Part shown: positions 24,296 through 35,915 of the stretch, in pieces | Layout of the letters: every line of letters begins with the position of its first letter | Position numbering within the stretch: position 1 is the first letter of the stretch | Origin: Pseudomonas shahriarae | GTDB lineage: Bacteria; Pseudomonadota; Gammaproteobacteria; Pseudomonadales; Pseudomonadaceae | Direction: 5' to 3' | Assembly: GCF_014268455.2 (NCBI RefSeq) | Contig: NZ_CP077085.1 | Coordinates: forward strand, 3,699,001-3,763,000 | DNA length: 64,000 bases | The notes under the pieces: model-generated | Seen by the model: the letters and a program-made list of their open reading frames with translations, nothing else | What the model was told of the DNA's origin: nothing | Databases searched by the model: none | Position numbers and translations under genes: made by a program

Positions 24296-24297
24296 CG

Positions 24298-24602
24298 ATG
24301 CCTGCTATCCCTTTGGAGCATGGTCTGGCGGTCGCCGGCATCCTGTTCTGCCTTGGCCTGGTCGGCCTGATGGTTCGCCGTAACATTCTGTTCGTGTTGA
24401 TGAGCCTGGAAATCATGATGAACGCTGCTGCACTGGCCTTCATCGTGGCGGGTGCGCGTTGGGGCCAGCCGGATGGGCAAGTGATGTTCATCCTGGTGAT
24501 CAGCCTGGCAGCCGCCGAGGCCAGTATTGGCCTGGCGATCCTGCTGCAACTGTATCGTCGCTTCCACACGCTTGATATCGACGCTGCCAGTGAGATGCGC
24601 GG

Positions 24603-24606
<4 letters not shown>
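24298..24606 (+). CDS. nuoK: NADH-quinone oxidoreductase subunit K
   Basis: A 102-residue MrpC-like subunit with three membrane helices and the two conserved intramembrane glutamates in [10 protein letters not shown] and [11 protein letters not shown], important for proton transfer. The start ATG 24298 gives the family length and has AAGGAG 8 nt before it; ATG 24292 leaves only a 2-nt spacing. Overlaps nuoL by 4 nt. Confidence 0.96.
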
Positions 24607-26456
<1,850 letters not shown>

Positions 26457-26495
26457 TATGAACTTTGCGAACTTGCGAAAGGAAACGAGCCCGTC

Positions 26496-28028
26496 ATGAT
26501 TCTGCCCTGGCTAATCCTGATCCCTTTTATCGGCGGCCTGCTCTGCTGGATGGGCGAGCGCTTCGGCGCTACCCTGCCCCGCTGGATTGCGTTGCTGACC
26601 ATGTCCCTGGAACTCGCACTCGGCCTCTGGCTGTGGGCCCATGGCGACTATTCATTTGCTCCGGCACCGGGTGTCGATCCAACCTTCGCGCTTGAATTCA
26701 AGCACGTCTGGATCGAACGCTTCGGCATCAACGTGCACCTGGCCCTCGATGGCCTGTCGCTGTTGATGATCCTGCTGACCGGCCTGCTGGGTATCCTCTC
26801 GGTACTCTGCTCCTGGAAAGAAATCGAGCGTCACGTGGGCTTCTTCCACCTGAACCTGATGTGGATCCTGGGCGGCGTTGTCGGCGTGTTCCTTGCGCTG
26901 GACCTGTTCATGTTCTTCTTCTTCTGGGAAATGATGCTGGTGCCGATGTACTTCCTCATCGCGCTCTGGGGTCACAGTTCTTCGGACGGCAAGAAAACCC
27001 GGATCTACGCGGCGACCAAGTTCTTCATCTTCACCCAGGCTTCCGGCCTGATCATGTTGGTGGCGATCCTGGGCCTGGTCCTGGTCAACTTCAACAACAC
27101 CGGCGTGATTACCTTCAACTACGCCGACCTGTTGAAAACCAAGATGTCGATGACCACCGAGTACATTCTCATGCTCGGTTTCTTCATCGCCTTCGCGGTG
27201 AAGCTGCCAGTGGTACCGTTCCACTCCTGGTTGCCTGACGCTCACGCCCAGGCACCCACCGCAGGTTCCGTGGACCTGGCCGGTATCCTGTTGAAGACGG
27301 CGGCCTACGGCCTGCTGCGTTTCGCCCTGCCGCTGTTCCCGAATGCTTCGGCCGAGTTCGCGCCGATTGCCATGACCCTGGGTCTGATCGGGATCTTCTA
27401 CGGCGCGTTCCTGGCCTTCGCACAAACCGACATCAAGCGTCTGATTGCCTTCTCGTCCGTTTCCCACATGGGTTTCGTACTGATCGGCATCTACTCCGGC
27501 AGCCAGCTGGCGTTGCAAGGCGCGGTGATCCAGATGCTGGCTCACGGTGTTTCGGCAGCCGCACTGTTTATCCTCAGTGGCCAACTGTACGAGCGCCTGC
27601 ACACCCGTGACATGCGTGAAATGGGCGGCATCTGGTCGCGTATCGCCTACCTGCCGGCGATCAGCCTGTTCTTTGCAGCCGCCTCCCTGGGCTTGCCGGG
27701 CACCGGTAACTTTGTCGGCGAGTTCCTGATCCTGATGGGCAGCTTCGTCAGTGCGCCATGGATCACCGCGATTGCCACCTCCGGCCTGGTGTTCGGTTCG
27801 GTCTACTCGCTGATCATGATCCACCGCGCCTACTTCGGCCCGACCAAGTCGGACGCTGTCCTTAAAGGGATGGATGCTCGCGAACTGATCATGGTGCTCG
27901 GCCTTGCGGCATTGCTGGTGTATATCGGCGTGTATCCGCAACCGTTCCTCGACACCTCTGCCGCCACGATGCATGGCGTGCAGCAGTGGTTGAGCACCGC
28001 CTTCACTCAACTCGCTTCGGCCCGGTAA
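26496..28028 (+). CDS. nuoM: NADH-quinone oxidoreductase subunit M
   Basis: Antiporter-like proton-pumping subunit (510 residues, about 14 helices). Characteristic segments are [40 protein letters not shown] and [20 protein letters not shown]. It begins [18 protein letters not shown] at ATG 26496, preceded by AAAGGAAACGAG. It is 7 bp upstream of nuoN. Confidence 0.97.
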   Translation: MILPWLILIPFIGGLLCWMGERFGATLPRWIALLTMSLELALGLWLWAHGDYSFAPAPGVDPTFALEFKHVWIERFGINVHLALDGLSLLMILLTGLLGILSVLCSWKEIERHVGFFHLNLMWILGGVVGVFLALDLFMFFFFWEMMLVPMYFLIALWGHSSSDGKKTRIYAATKFFIFTQASGLIMLVAILGLVLVNFNNTGVITFNYADLLKTKMSMTTEYILMLGFFIAFAVKLPVVPFHSWLPDAHAQAPTAGSVDLAGILLKTAAYGLLRFALPLFPNASAEFAPIAMTLGLIGIFYGAFLAFAQTDIKRLIAFSSVSHMGFVLIGIYSGSQLALQGAVIQMLAHGVSAAALFILSGQLYERLHTRDMREMGGIWSRIAYLPAISLFFAAASLGLPGTGNFVGEFLILMGSFVSAPWITAIATSGLVFGSVYSLIMIHRAYFGPTKSDAVLKGMDARELIMVLGLAALLVYIGVYPQPFLDTSAATMHGVQQWLSTAFTQLASAR

Positions 28029-28035
28029 GAGCGCT

Positions 28036-29499
28036 ATGGAATTCACGATCCAACACTTTATCGCGCTTGCGCCGCTGCTGATTACCAGCCTCACCATTGT
28101 GGTGGTGATGCTGGCAATCGCCTGGCGCCGCAATCACTCACAGACGTTCCTGCTGTCTACCGCAGGTCTGAACCTGGCCTTGCTGTCGATTATCCCGGCA
28201 CTCAAGGTCGCCCCACTGGCGGTGACCCCGCTGGTGATGATCGATGACTTCGCGCTGCTGTACACCGCGTTGATCCTGGTTGCGACACTGGCCTGCGTCA
28301 CCCTCGCCCACGCTTACCTCGGCGAAGGCGGCACCGGCTACCCGGGCAACCGCGAAGAGCTGTACCTGCTGATCCTGCTGGCTGCGGCCGGCGGTATCGT
28401 GCTGGTCAGCGCGCAGCACCTGGCCGGTTTGTTCATCGGCCTGGAACTGCTGTCGATCCCGACCTACGGCCTGGTGGCCTACGCCTTCTTCAACAAGCGC
28501 TCCCTGGAAGCCGGCATCAAGTACATGGTGCTGTCGGCCGCCGGTTCCGCGTTCCTGTTGTTCGGTATGGCCCTGCTCTACGCCGAAGCCGGTAGCCTGA
28601 GCTTCAGCGGTATCGGCCACGCACTGGCCACCACCAGCATGCCTGCGCCGCTTGCCCAACTGGGCCTGGCCATGATGCTGATCGGCCTGGCGTTCAAGCT
28701 GTCGCTGGTACCGTTCCACCTGTGGACCCCGGACGTGTACGAAGGCGCCCCGGCACCGGTAGCCGCGTTCCTGGCTACCGCGTCCAAGGTTGCAGTGTTT
28801 GCGGTGATGGTGCGTCTGTTCCAGATCTCCCCTGCCGCCAACACCGGCGTACTCAGCGACGTGCTGACCGTGATCGCCATTGCGTCGATCCTGTTCGGTA
28901 ACCTGCTGGCCCTGACCCAGAACAACCTCAAGCGTCTGCTGGGTTACTCGTCCATCGCCCACTTCGGCTACCTGCTGATCGCCCTGGTGGCGAGCAAAGG
29001 CCTGGCCGTGGAAGCCATCGGCGTGTACCTGGTCACCTACGTGATCACCAGCCTCGGTGCGTTCGGCGTGATCACCCTGATGTCCTCGCCTTACAAAGGT
29101 CGGGACGCCGACGCCCTGTACGAATACCGCGGCCTGTTCTGGCGCCGTCCGTACCTGACCGCCGTGCTGACCGTGATGATGCTGTCCCTGGCCGGTATCC
29201 CGCTGACCGCCGGCTTTATCGGCAAGTTCTACATCGTCGCGACCGGTGTTGAAGCCCACGAATGGTGGCTGGTAGCCTCCCTGGTACTGGGCAGCGCCAT
29301 CGGCGTGTTCTACTACCTGCGCGTGATGGTCACCCTGTACCTGATCGAGCCAAACCTGCGCCGTGTGGACGCCGAGCTGCACTGGGAGCAAAAAGCCGGT
29401 GGCGTGATGCTGCTGGCCATTGCCCTGCTGGCGTTCTTCCTGGGTGTCTACCCACAACCGTTGCTCACCCTGGTGCAGCATGCGGTGATGGCGGGTTGA
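28036..29499 (+). CDS. nuoN: NADH-quinone oxidoreductase subunit N
   Basis: Third antiporter-like subunit (487 residues, about 14 helices), closing the nuo operon. Recognised by [42 protein letters not shown] and [20 protein letters not shown] terminator follows 25 bp after the stop. All 13 coding units expected for a fused-CD operon are present, intact and in standard order. Confidence 0.97.
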   Translation: MEFTIQHFIALAPLLITSLTIVVVMLAIAWRRNHSQTFLLSTAGLNLALLSIIPALKVAPLAVTPLVMIDDFALLYTALILVATLACVTLAHAYLGEGGTGYPGNREELYLLILLAAAGGIVLVSAQHLAGLFIGLELLSIPTYGLVAYAFFNKRSLEAGIKYMVLSAAGSAFLLFGMALLYAEAGSLSFSGIGHALATTSMPAPLAQLGLAMMLIGLAFKLSLVPFHLWTPDVYEGAPAPVAAFLATASKVAVFAVMVRLFQISPAANTGVLSDVLTVIAIASILFGNLLALTQNNLKRLLGYSSIAHFGYLLIALVASKGLAVEAIGVYLVTYVITSLGAFGVITLMSSPYKGRDADALYEYRGLFWRRPYLTAVLTVMMLSLAGIPLTAGFIGKFYIVATGVEAHEWWLVASLVLGSAIGVFYYLRVMVTLYLIEPNLRRVDAELHWEQKAGGVMLLAIALLAFFLGVYPQPLLTLVQHAVMAG

Positions 29500-29524
29500 T
29501 CGCTTAGGCTCAAGCAGTAAACAG

Positions 29525-29549
29525 AACGGCACCCTTGGGTGCCGTTTTG
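29525..29549 (+). terminator. Rho-independent terminator of the nuo operon
   Basis: Stem AACGGCACCC / GGGTGCCGTT with a very short loop is followed by TTTTG. Confidence 0.88.
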
Positions 29550-29579
29550 CGTTTCTGGGGGGAGATATGCGGTGCCACC

Positions 29580-29680
29580 GCTGTCGCCATCGCGGGCAAG
29601 CCCGCTCCCACACATGACCGTGCTCTCATGATGAAACCGGATCAATGTGGGAGCGGGCTTGCCCGCGATGGCGGTAGCAG
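29580..29680. repeat. REPIN (inverted REP doublet)
   Basis: CGCCATCGCGGGCAAGCCCG...CTCCCACAC and its inverted partner flank a ~33-nt loop. It lies between the convergent ends of nuoN and the ABC transporter operon. Confidence 0.9.
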
Positions 29681-29693
29681 CGACACCACAAAA

Positions 29694-29716
29694 AACGGCA
29701 CCTCACGGTGCCGTTG
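29694..29716 (-). terminator. Terminator of the leftward ABC transporter operon
   Basis: A perfect 9-bp stem AACGGCACC / GGTGCCGTT lies 17 bp after the last gene. Read on the minus strand, it is followed by a T-run (the A-run at 29689-29695). Confidence 0.75.
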
Positions 29717-29732
29717 TGCTATCTGCCCTACC

Positions 29733-31475
29733 TCACTTACGCGCCGCCTCCCACGACTTGAGCAAGTCGGCATAGTTCACGGTTTCACCCTTGGGCTTTT
29801 CGTTCGCCAGTTTCGGCTTCGGTGCACCCGGCTGGTCGAACCAGTACTGGGCATCGCGCTCGGGGTTCATCTTCGGCCCGCAGATCGGCTGCACCTTGGA
29901 GCGCTCCAGGCGCGTCATGATGGCGTCCTGATCTTTGGCCAGGCCATCCAGCGCCTGTTGTGGGGTTTTCTCGCCGCTGGCGGCTTCCGAGATATGGCTC
30001 CACCACAGCTGCGCCAGGCGCGGATAATCCGGCACGTTGGTGCCGGTCGGCGTCCATTGCACCCGCGCCGGGCTGCGATAGAACTCCACCAGGCCGCCGA
30101 GTTTCGGTGCCAGGTCAGTCATGGCCTGGGAGTTGATGTCCGATTCGCGGATTGGCGTCAGGCCGACGATGGTTTTCTTCAAGGACACGGTTTTCGAGGT
30201 GACGAACTGCGCATACAGCCAGGCCGCCAGTTTTTGCTTCTCAGGCGTGGATTTGAGGAAGGTCCAGGAGCCCACGTCCTGATACCCCAGCTTCATACCC
30301 TCCTCCCAATATGGACCGCGTGGTGACGGTGCCATGCGCCACTTCGGCGTGCCATCGGCGTTCATCACCGGCAAGCCCGGCTTGGTCATATCGGCAGTAA
30401 AGGCGGTGTACCAGAAAATCTGCTGCGCGATGTTGCCCTGGGACGGTACCGGCCCGGACTCGGAGAAGGTCATGCCCGCCGCTTCCGGTGGCGCATAGGC
30501 GCGCATCCAGTCGACATATTTCTGCGTGGCAAACACCGCGGCCGGGCCGTTGGTATCGCCGCCACGGGTCACGCTGGAACCCACCGGGTGGCAGTCCTCG
30601 ACCCGAATGCCCCACTCGTCCACCGGCAAGCCGTTGGGCAGGCCCTTGTCGCCGCCCCCGGCCATGGAGAACCAGGCATCGGTAAAACGCCAGCCCAGGG
30701 ACGGATCCTTCTTGCCGTAGTCCATATGGCCATAGACGCGTTTGCCGTCGATTTCCTTGACGTCTTCGCTGAAGAACTTGGCGATATCTTCATAGGCCGA
30801 CCAGTTCACCGGGACGCCCAACTCATAGCCGTACTTTTCCTTGAACTTGGCCTTGAGATCGGCCCGCTCGAACCAGTCGGCGCGGAACCAGTACAAGTTG
30901 GCAAATTGCTGGTCGGGCAACTGGTAGATCTTGCCATCCGGCGCAGTGGTAAAGGAGATGCCGATAAAGTCCTTGAGGTCCAGGGTCGGCGAGGTGAAGT
31001 CCTTGCCTTCATTGGCCATCAGGTCGGTGATGGATTCGGTCTTGCCATAGCGAAAGTGCGTACCGATCAGGTCGGAATCGTTGACCCAGCCGTCATAGAT
31101 ATTCTTGTCCGACTGCATCTGGGTCTGCAGTTTTTCCACCACATCGCCTTCCTGCAGTAGGTCGTGGGTCAGCTTGATCCCGGTGATTTCACTAAATGCC
31201 TTGGCCAGCACCTTGGATTCGTACTCGTGGGTGGTAAGGGTTTCCGACACCACATTGATCTTCATCCCACGAAACGGCTCGGCGGCCTTGATAAACCACT
31301 TCAACTCTTCAAGTTGCTGGGCTTCGGTGAGGGTGGACGGTTTGAACTCGCTGCCAATCCATTTTTTCGCGGCATCTTCATAGGCATCAGCCCAGGCCGC
31401 AGCACTCAGGCCACTGAGGGCCAAGACAGCGGCCAATGAAATGCTATGTCGCAGCTTATTGTTTTTATCGAACAT
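29733..31475 (-). CDS. ABC transporter periplasmic substrate-binding protein, GlpV-like (putative glycerol uptake)
   Basis: An exported solute-binding protein of 580 residues, large for its class. Signal peptide about 1-30 (core SLAAVLALSGLSAAAWA, cleavage before DAYED). The mature part is rich in Trp/Tyr (LYWFRADWFERADL, LAQLWWSHISEA), as in binding proteins for small polyols. Start chosen at ATG 31475 with AGGAGG 5 nt upstream. It is last in a six-gene leftward operon whose order (two ATPases, two permeases, a DUF2160 protein, binding protein) matches the GlpSTPQUV glycerol importer of Rhizobium leguminosarum. The glycerol substrate is inferred from that architecture. Confidence 0.8.
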   Translation of the reverse strand: MFDKNNKLRHSISLAAVLALSGLSAAAWADAYEDAAKKWIGSEFKPSTLTEAQQLEELKWFIKAAEPFRGMKINVVSETLTTHEYESKVLAKAFSEITGIKLTHDLLQEGDVVEKLQTQMQSDKNIYDGWVNDSDLIGTHFRYGKTESITDLMANEGKDFTSPTLDLKDFIGISFTTAPDGKIYQLPDQQFANLYWFRADWFERADLKAKFKEKYGYELGVPVNWSAYEDIAKFFSEDVKEIDGKRVYGHMDYGKKDPSLGWRFTDAWFSMAGGGDKGLPNGLPVDEWGIRVEDCHPVGSSVTRGGDTNGPAAVFATQKYVDWMRAYAPPEAAGMTFSESGPVPSQGNIAQQIFWYTAFTADMTKPGLPVMNADGTPKWRMAPSPRGPYWEEGMKLGYQDVGSWTFLKSTPEKQKLAAWLYAQFVTSKTVSLKKTIVGLTPIRESDINSQAMTDLAPKLGGLVEFYRSPARVQWTPTGTNVPDYPRLAQLWWSHISEAASGEKTPQQALDGLAKDQDAIMTRLERSKVQPICGPKMNPERDAQYWFDQPGAPKPKLANEKPKGETVNYADLLKSWEAARK

Positions 31476-31513
31476 AGAGACCTCCTGGTTGGGATCAAAA
31501 GGGATGCCTGTGG

Positions 31514-31786
31514 CTATCCCCAACGCATCACAGACAACAGCCACACCACAGACAGCGCGGACGCCACCCAGATGCTCCAGCCGGTTACGCCAATCACCAG
31601 CAGATGCAGGTAGGCGCTCCCGAGAAGACCGATAAACAAACGATCACCACGGGTGGTGCTGATCGGTAACAACCCGCGCCGGGGAATGCTCGGCGAACGC
31701 AGCTCCCACGTGGTCATGCCCGCCAGCAACAGGGCAATCGCCGCAAAGAACAGTGCAGTCGGGGTGGTCCAGGCCATCCATTCCAT
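31514..31786 (-). CDS. DUF2160 small integral membrane protein, GlpU-like
   Basis: A 90-residue protein with an N-terminal helix (about 8-24, TALFFAAIALLLAGM) and two C-terminal helices (RLFIGLLGSAYLHLLVIGV and IWVASALSVVWLLSVM). Small DUF2160 proteins are characteristic companions of glycerol-type ABC importers. Their role is unknown, perhaps assembly or stability of the permease. Two adjacent ATGs are possible (31789 and 31786). GAGGA lies 7 nt before the second, which I chose. It is 10 bp after the GlpQ-like permease gene. Confidence 0.75.
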   Translation of the reverse strand: MEWMAWTTPTALFFAAIALLLAGMTTWELRSPSIPRRGLLPISTTRGDRLFIGLLGSAYLHLLVIGVTGWSIWVASALSVVWLLSVMRWG

Positions 31787-31796
31787 CATCGTTTCC

Positions 31797-32597
31797 TCAG
31801 ACCCGGCCAAGGGCAAAGCCCTTGGCCACATGGTTGCGAACAAACCAGATCACCAGCATGCCCGGCAGGATGGTCAGCACCCCGGCGGCCGCCAACACCC
31901 CCCAGTCAATCCCGGACGCTGACACGGTGCGGGTCATCACGGCGGCAATCGGTTTGGCATTCACGGACGTCAGCGTGCGCGCCAGCAACAGTTCGACCCA
32001 GGAAAACATAAAGCAGAAAAACGCCGTGACACCGATCCCCGAGCCAATCAGCGGGATAAAGATCTTCACGAAAAACTTCGGAAAACTATAGCCGTCGATA
32101 TAGGCCGTTTCGTCGATCTCCTTGGGCACCCCCGACATAAAGCCTTCCAGGATCCACACCGCCAGCGGCACGTTGAACAGGCAGTGGGCCAGAGCCACAG
32201 CGATATGGGTGTCGAACAGGCCGATGGACGAATACAACTGGAAAAACGGCAACAGGAACACCGCCGGCGGCGCCATGCGGTTGGTCAGCAACCAGAAGAA
32301 CAGGTGCTTGTCGCCGAGGAAGCGATAGCGCGAAAACGCGTAGGCCGCCGGCAGCGCCACCGCAAGGGAAATCACGGTGTTCAGGCTCACGTAGTACAGC
32401 GAGTTCAGATACCCGGTGTACCAACTGGGGTCGGTAAAGATCACCTTGTAGTTGGCCAGGGTGAAATCCTGCGGAAACAGCGTCAGGCCGCCGAGGATTT
32501 CGGTGTTGCTCTTGAAGGACATGTTCAGCAGCCAGTAGATCGGCACCAGCAGGAACAGAATGTAGATCAGCAGCGGGATGACCTTGCGCTTGCTCAT
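31797..32597 (-). CDS. ABC transporter permease, GlpQ-like (MalG type)
   Basis: Inner-membrane permease of 266 residues with six predicted helices. The cytoplasmic EAA loop that contacts the ATPases is EIDETAYIDGYSFPKFFVKI. This form of the loop and the C-terminal WFVRNHVAKGFALGRV are typical of carbohydrate-type (CUT1) MalG-like permeases. It pairs with the upstream permease, 10 bp away. Confidence 0.85.
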   Translation of the reverse strand: MSKRKVIPLLIYILFLLVPIYWLLNMSFKSNTEILGGLTLFPQDFTLANYKVIFTDPSWYTGYLNSLYYVSLNTVISLAVALPAAYAFSRYRFLGDKHLFFWLLTNRMAPPAVFLLPFFQLYSSIGLFDTHIAVALAHCLFNVPLAVWILEGFMSGVPKEIDETAYIDGYSFPKFFVKIFIPLIGSGIGVTAFFCFMFSWVELLLARTLTSVNAKPIAAVMTRTVSASGIDWGVLAAAGVLTILPGMLVIWFVRNHVAKGFALGRV

Positions 32598-32607
32598 GTT
32601 GGCGACC

Positions 32608-33470
<863 letters not shown>

Positions 33471-33474
<4 letters not shown>

Positions 33475-34568
33475 GGCCGCGCCTCCAGCAGGTAATCATC
33501 GGCATAGACCATCAACCATTGCGCCGGGAAGCTGATCGACGCCCGGCCCTCGGGTACCGGTTTGTCTTCGGCAAGGCGTACTTTCAACGGCGCGCCGTCG
33601 AGGTTGAGGGTCAGGATCTTGTAGGTGCCCAGGTCTTCGATATGCATGACGTCGGCCTGCAACGCATCAGGATTGGGCTCGTCCCACACATGGATAAACT
33701 CGGGACGAATGCCGACCTGAAGTTTTTTGTAGTCCTTTTCCGCGATCTGCCGCTGCTGCACCTCGGACAACGCCAGATGTGTCCCGGCAAACCGCACCCC
33801 ACCAGCTTCGGCCCGCACTTCAATCAGATTCATCCCTGGGCTGCCGATGAAATAGCCGACAAAGGTATGGCTGGGACGCTCAAACAATTCCCGCGGCGTG
33901 CCGAACTGCACAATCTGCCCGCCGTACATCACCGCGATCTTGTCGGCAAAGGTCGAGGCCTCCAACTGATCGTGGGTGACGTAAACCATGGTGATATTGA
34001 ACTGCTCATGGATCTGCTTGAGCTTGCGCCGCAGTTTCCACTTCAGGTGCGGGTCGATTACCGTCAGCGGCTCATCGAACAGGATCGCCGAGACGTCATC
34101 GCGCACCAGCCCACGGCCCATCGAGACCTTTTGCTTTTCATCGGCACTCAGGTTGCGGGCCTTTTTTCCCAGCAGGTTCTGCAGGTCGAGCACTTCGGCA
34201 ATTTCCTGCACCTTGCTGTGCACTTTCGCCTCGGCCATGCCCTGGTTGCGCAGGGGGAATGCCAGGTTATCGAACACGGTCATGGTGTCGTAGACCACCG
34301 GGAACTGGAAAACCTGGGCGATATTGCGCTTTTCCGGGGTCAGCTCATTCACCACCTTGTTGTCGAACAGCACCTGGCCTTCCGAAGGGCTGAGCAGGCC
34401 GGAGATGATGTTGAGCAAGGTTGACTTGCCACAGCCAGACGGCCCGAGCAACGCGTAGGCACCGCCCTGCTCCCAGATGTGGTTCATTTCGCGAATGGCG
34501 TAGTCTTCAGGCCCGGCGGGTGTAGGGCTGTAGCTATGTGCCAGGTTCTGCAAATGGATCTCGGCCAT
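33471..34568 (-). CDS. ABC transporter ATP-binding protein, GlpT-like
   Basis: A 365-residue CUT1-type ATPase with a C-terminal TOBE-like regulatory domain (about residues 235-365). Walker A is GPSGCGKST, Walker B AILFDEPL, and the switch His is in VYVTHDQ. The signature motif is unusual: NLSADEKQKVSMGRG replaces the LSGGQ consensus with LSADE. With a second, different ATPase encoded next to it, this suggests a heterodimeric motor with one degenerate ATP site. It starts on the ATG overlapping the previous gene's stop by 1 nt. Confidence 0.85.
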
Positions 34569-35662
34569 CAGGCAACCCTCGCGACACGGCGCCCGGGAGC
34601 CTGGACCAAACGGCCCTGACCATCGAACACAAACAGTTTATGGGTCGGAATATAGATGCGGATCGGCGCATCCACGTCGTACTCGTGGACTCCCGGCAGG
34701 TGTAAAACCAGCAAAAAATGCTCGCTGCGCACATGCAGGAAGGTTTCCGAGCCGCTGATCTCCGCCACTTCCACGGTTACTGCCAGTTCCAGGTCATCGT
34801 CGTTGCTGGGCACCAGGCTGATATGGCTGGGGCGCACACCAAAGCGGAATTCGCCCTCGCCGATGGGGCGCAGGTCGACATTCAACGGAAAGTGCACGTC
34901 GCTGGCGAAACTCACTTCATTGCCGCTGATACGCCCCGGCATCAGGTTGATCGGCGGTTCGGAAAACAGCTCGGCCGCCAGCACGGTCTGCGGTTGGTGA
35001 TAGACCTCGGCGGCCTTGCCGCTCTGGATCACCCGGCCTTCGTGGAGAATGGTGGTGGTGCCGCCCAGCGCCAGTGCCTCGTTGGGCTCGGTGGTGGCAT
35101 AGATGGCAATGGTGTTGCGGGCCTTGAACAGCTCGCGCATTTCCTGGCGCAGCTCTTCGCGCAGTTTGTAGTCCAGATTGACCAAGGGTTCGTCGAACAG
35201 AATCAGCTCGGCATCCTTGACCAGCGCCCGGGCCATCGCCGTGCGTTGCTGCTGGCCACCGGACAGCTCCAGAGGGTGACGTTGCAGGAACTTCTCGATG
35301 CGCAGCATCTTCGCGGTTTCCAGCACTTTGCTGTGGATCAGTTCGTTGGAGGCCCCGGCCTGGCGCAGCGGCGAGGCGATGTTCTCGAACACGGTCATGG
35401 TCGGGTAGTTGATGAACTGCTGGTACACCATCGACACATTGCGCAAGCGCACCGGCTTATGGGTGACGTCGACGCCGTTCATCAGGATGCGTCCGCTGTC
35501 AGGCTTGTCCAGGCCGGCCATCAGGCGCATCAGGCTGGTCTTGCCGGACAGCGTACGGCCCAGCAGCACATTGAAAGAACCGGCTTCAAAGCGCAGGTTG
35601 GCGTCGTCGATCCAGGTCTGGCCTTCGACGACACGGGTCACATGTTCCAGGGTCAATGACAT
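34568..35662 (-). CDS. ABC transporter ATP-binding protein, GlpS-like
   Basis: A 364-residue CUT1-type ATPase and the first gene of the operon. Walker A is present but divergent (GRTLSGKTS), while the signature ELSGGQQQRTAMARAL is canonical. Walker B is ELILFDEPLVNLD, and the switch His position reads YATTEPNEAL, where the usual THD is TTE. It therefore complements the GlpT-like partner, which has a good Walker A but a poor signature. A C-terminal TOBE-like domain follows (about 230-364). A sigma-54 promoter lies 43-58 nt upstream. Confidence 0.85.
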   Translation of the reverse strand: MSLTLEHVTRVVEGQTWIDDANLRFEAGSFNVLLGRTLSGKTSLMRLMAGLDKPDSGRILMNGVDVTHKPVRLRNVSMVYQQFINYPTMTVFENIASPLRQAGASNELIHSKVLETAKMLRIEKFLQRHPLELSGGQQQRTAMARALVKDAELILFDEPLVNLDYKLREELRQEMRELFKARNTIAIYATTEPNEALALGGTTTILHEGRVIQSGKAAEVYHQPQTVLAAELFSEPPINLMPGRISGNEVSFASDVHFPLNVDLRPIGEGEFRFGVRPSHISLVPSNDDDLELAVTVEVAEISGSETFLHVRSEHFLLVLHLPGVHEYDVDAPIRIYIPTHKLFVFDGQGRLVQAPGRRVARVA

Positions 35663-35704
35663 GACACGCCCTTTTTCTTATTGGAATTGTTCTTCCAGAG
35701 GCAG

Positions 35705-35720
35705 AGCGAGTTTCGTGCCA
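35705..35720 (-). promoter_or_regulatory. Sigma-54 promoter of the GlpSTPQUV-like operon
   Basis: Read on the minus strand: TGGCACG-AAAC-TCGCT. It matches the sigma-54 consensus TGGCACG-N4-TTGCW at all but one position, with GG and GC at exact -24/-12 spacing. Transcription would start near 35694, about 32 nt before the GlpS-like ATG. The divergent gene encodes a sigma-54 activator, which strengthens the call. Confidence 0.88.
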
Positions 35721-35750
35721 ATAATAAAAAACGTCGATTTGCCAAAGACT

Positions 35751-35856
35751 TGAGCAAAACCACTGCTCAGTGCTGAACAGAAATGAACATTCACAACTGA
35801 ACAATTGAACAACCTCCAGGTTGACAATGAACAGTTCTGAACAACACTGAGCAAGC
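35751..35856. promoter_or_regulatory. Probable enhancer sites for the sigma-54 activator (TGAACA repeats)
   Basis: Six direct copies of TGAACA begin at 35774, 35784, 35798, 35806, 35828 and 35838. The related TGAGCA (35751) and inverted TGCTCA (35764) also form the near-palindrome CTGCTCAG-TG-CTGAACAG (35763-35780). The cluster sits 30-150 nt upstream of the sigma-54 promoter, the usual enhancer distance, and also overlaps the activator's own upstream region. Confidence 0.65.
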
Positions 35857-35869
35857 CCGCTCGCACATT
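35850..35869. repeat. Partial REP sequence
   Basis: GAGCAAGCCCGCTCGCACAT resembles one arm of the GAGCAAGCCCGCTCCCACA REP subtype with one change and no partner. It lies between the TGAACA repeats and the AcoR-type activator gene. Confidence 0.5.
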
Positions 35870-35915
35870 GGAATTGCATAGGGTTCATAACAACAATAAA
35901 AAGAAGGTCACCGCC

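Noticed and set aside
24292..24297. Upstream ATG as the nuoK start
   Set aside because: Only 2 nt from AAGGAG. ATG 24298 has correct spacing and gives the standard 102-residue protein.
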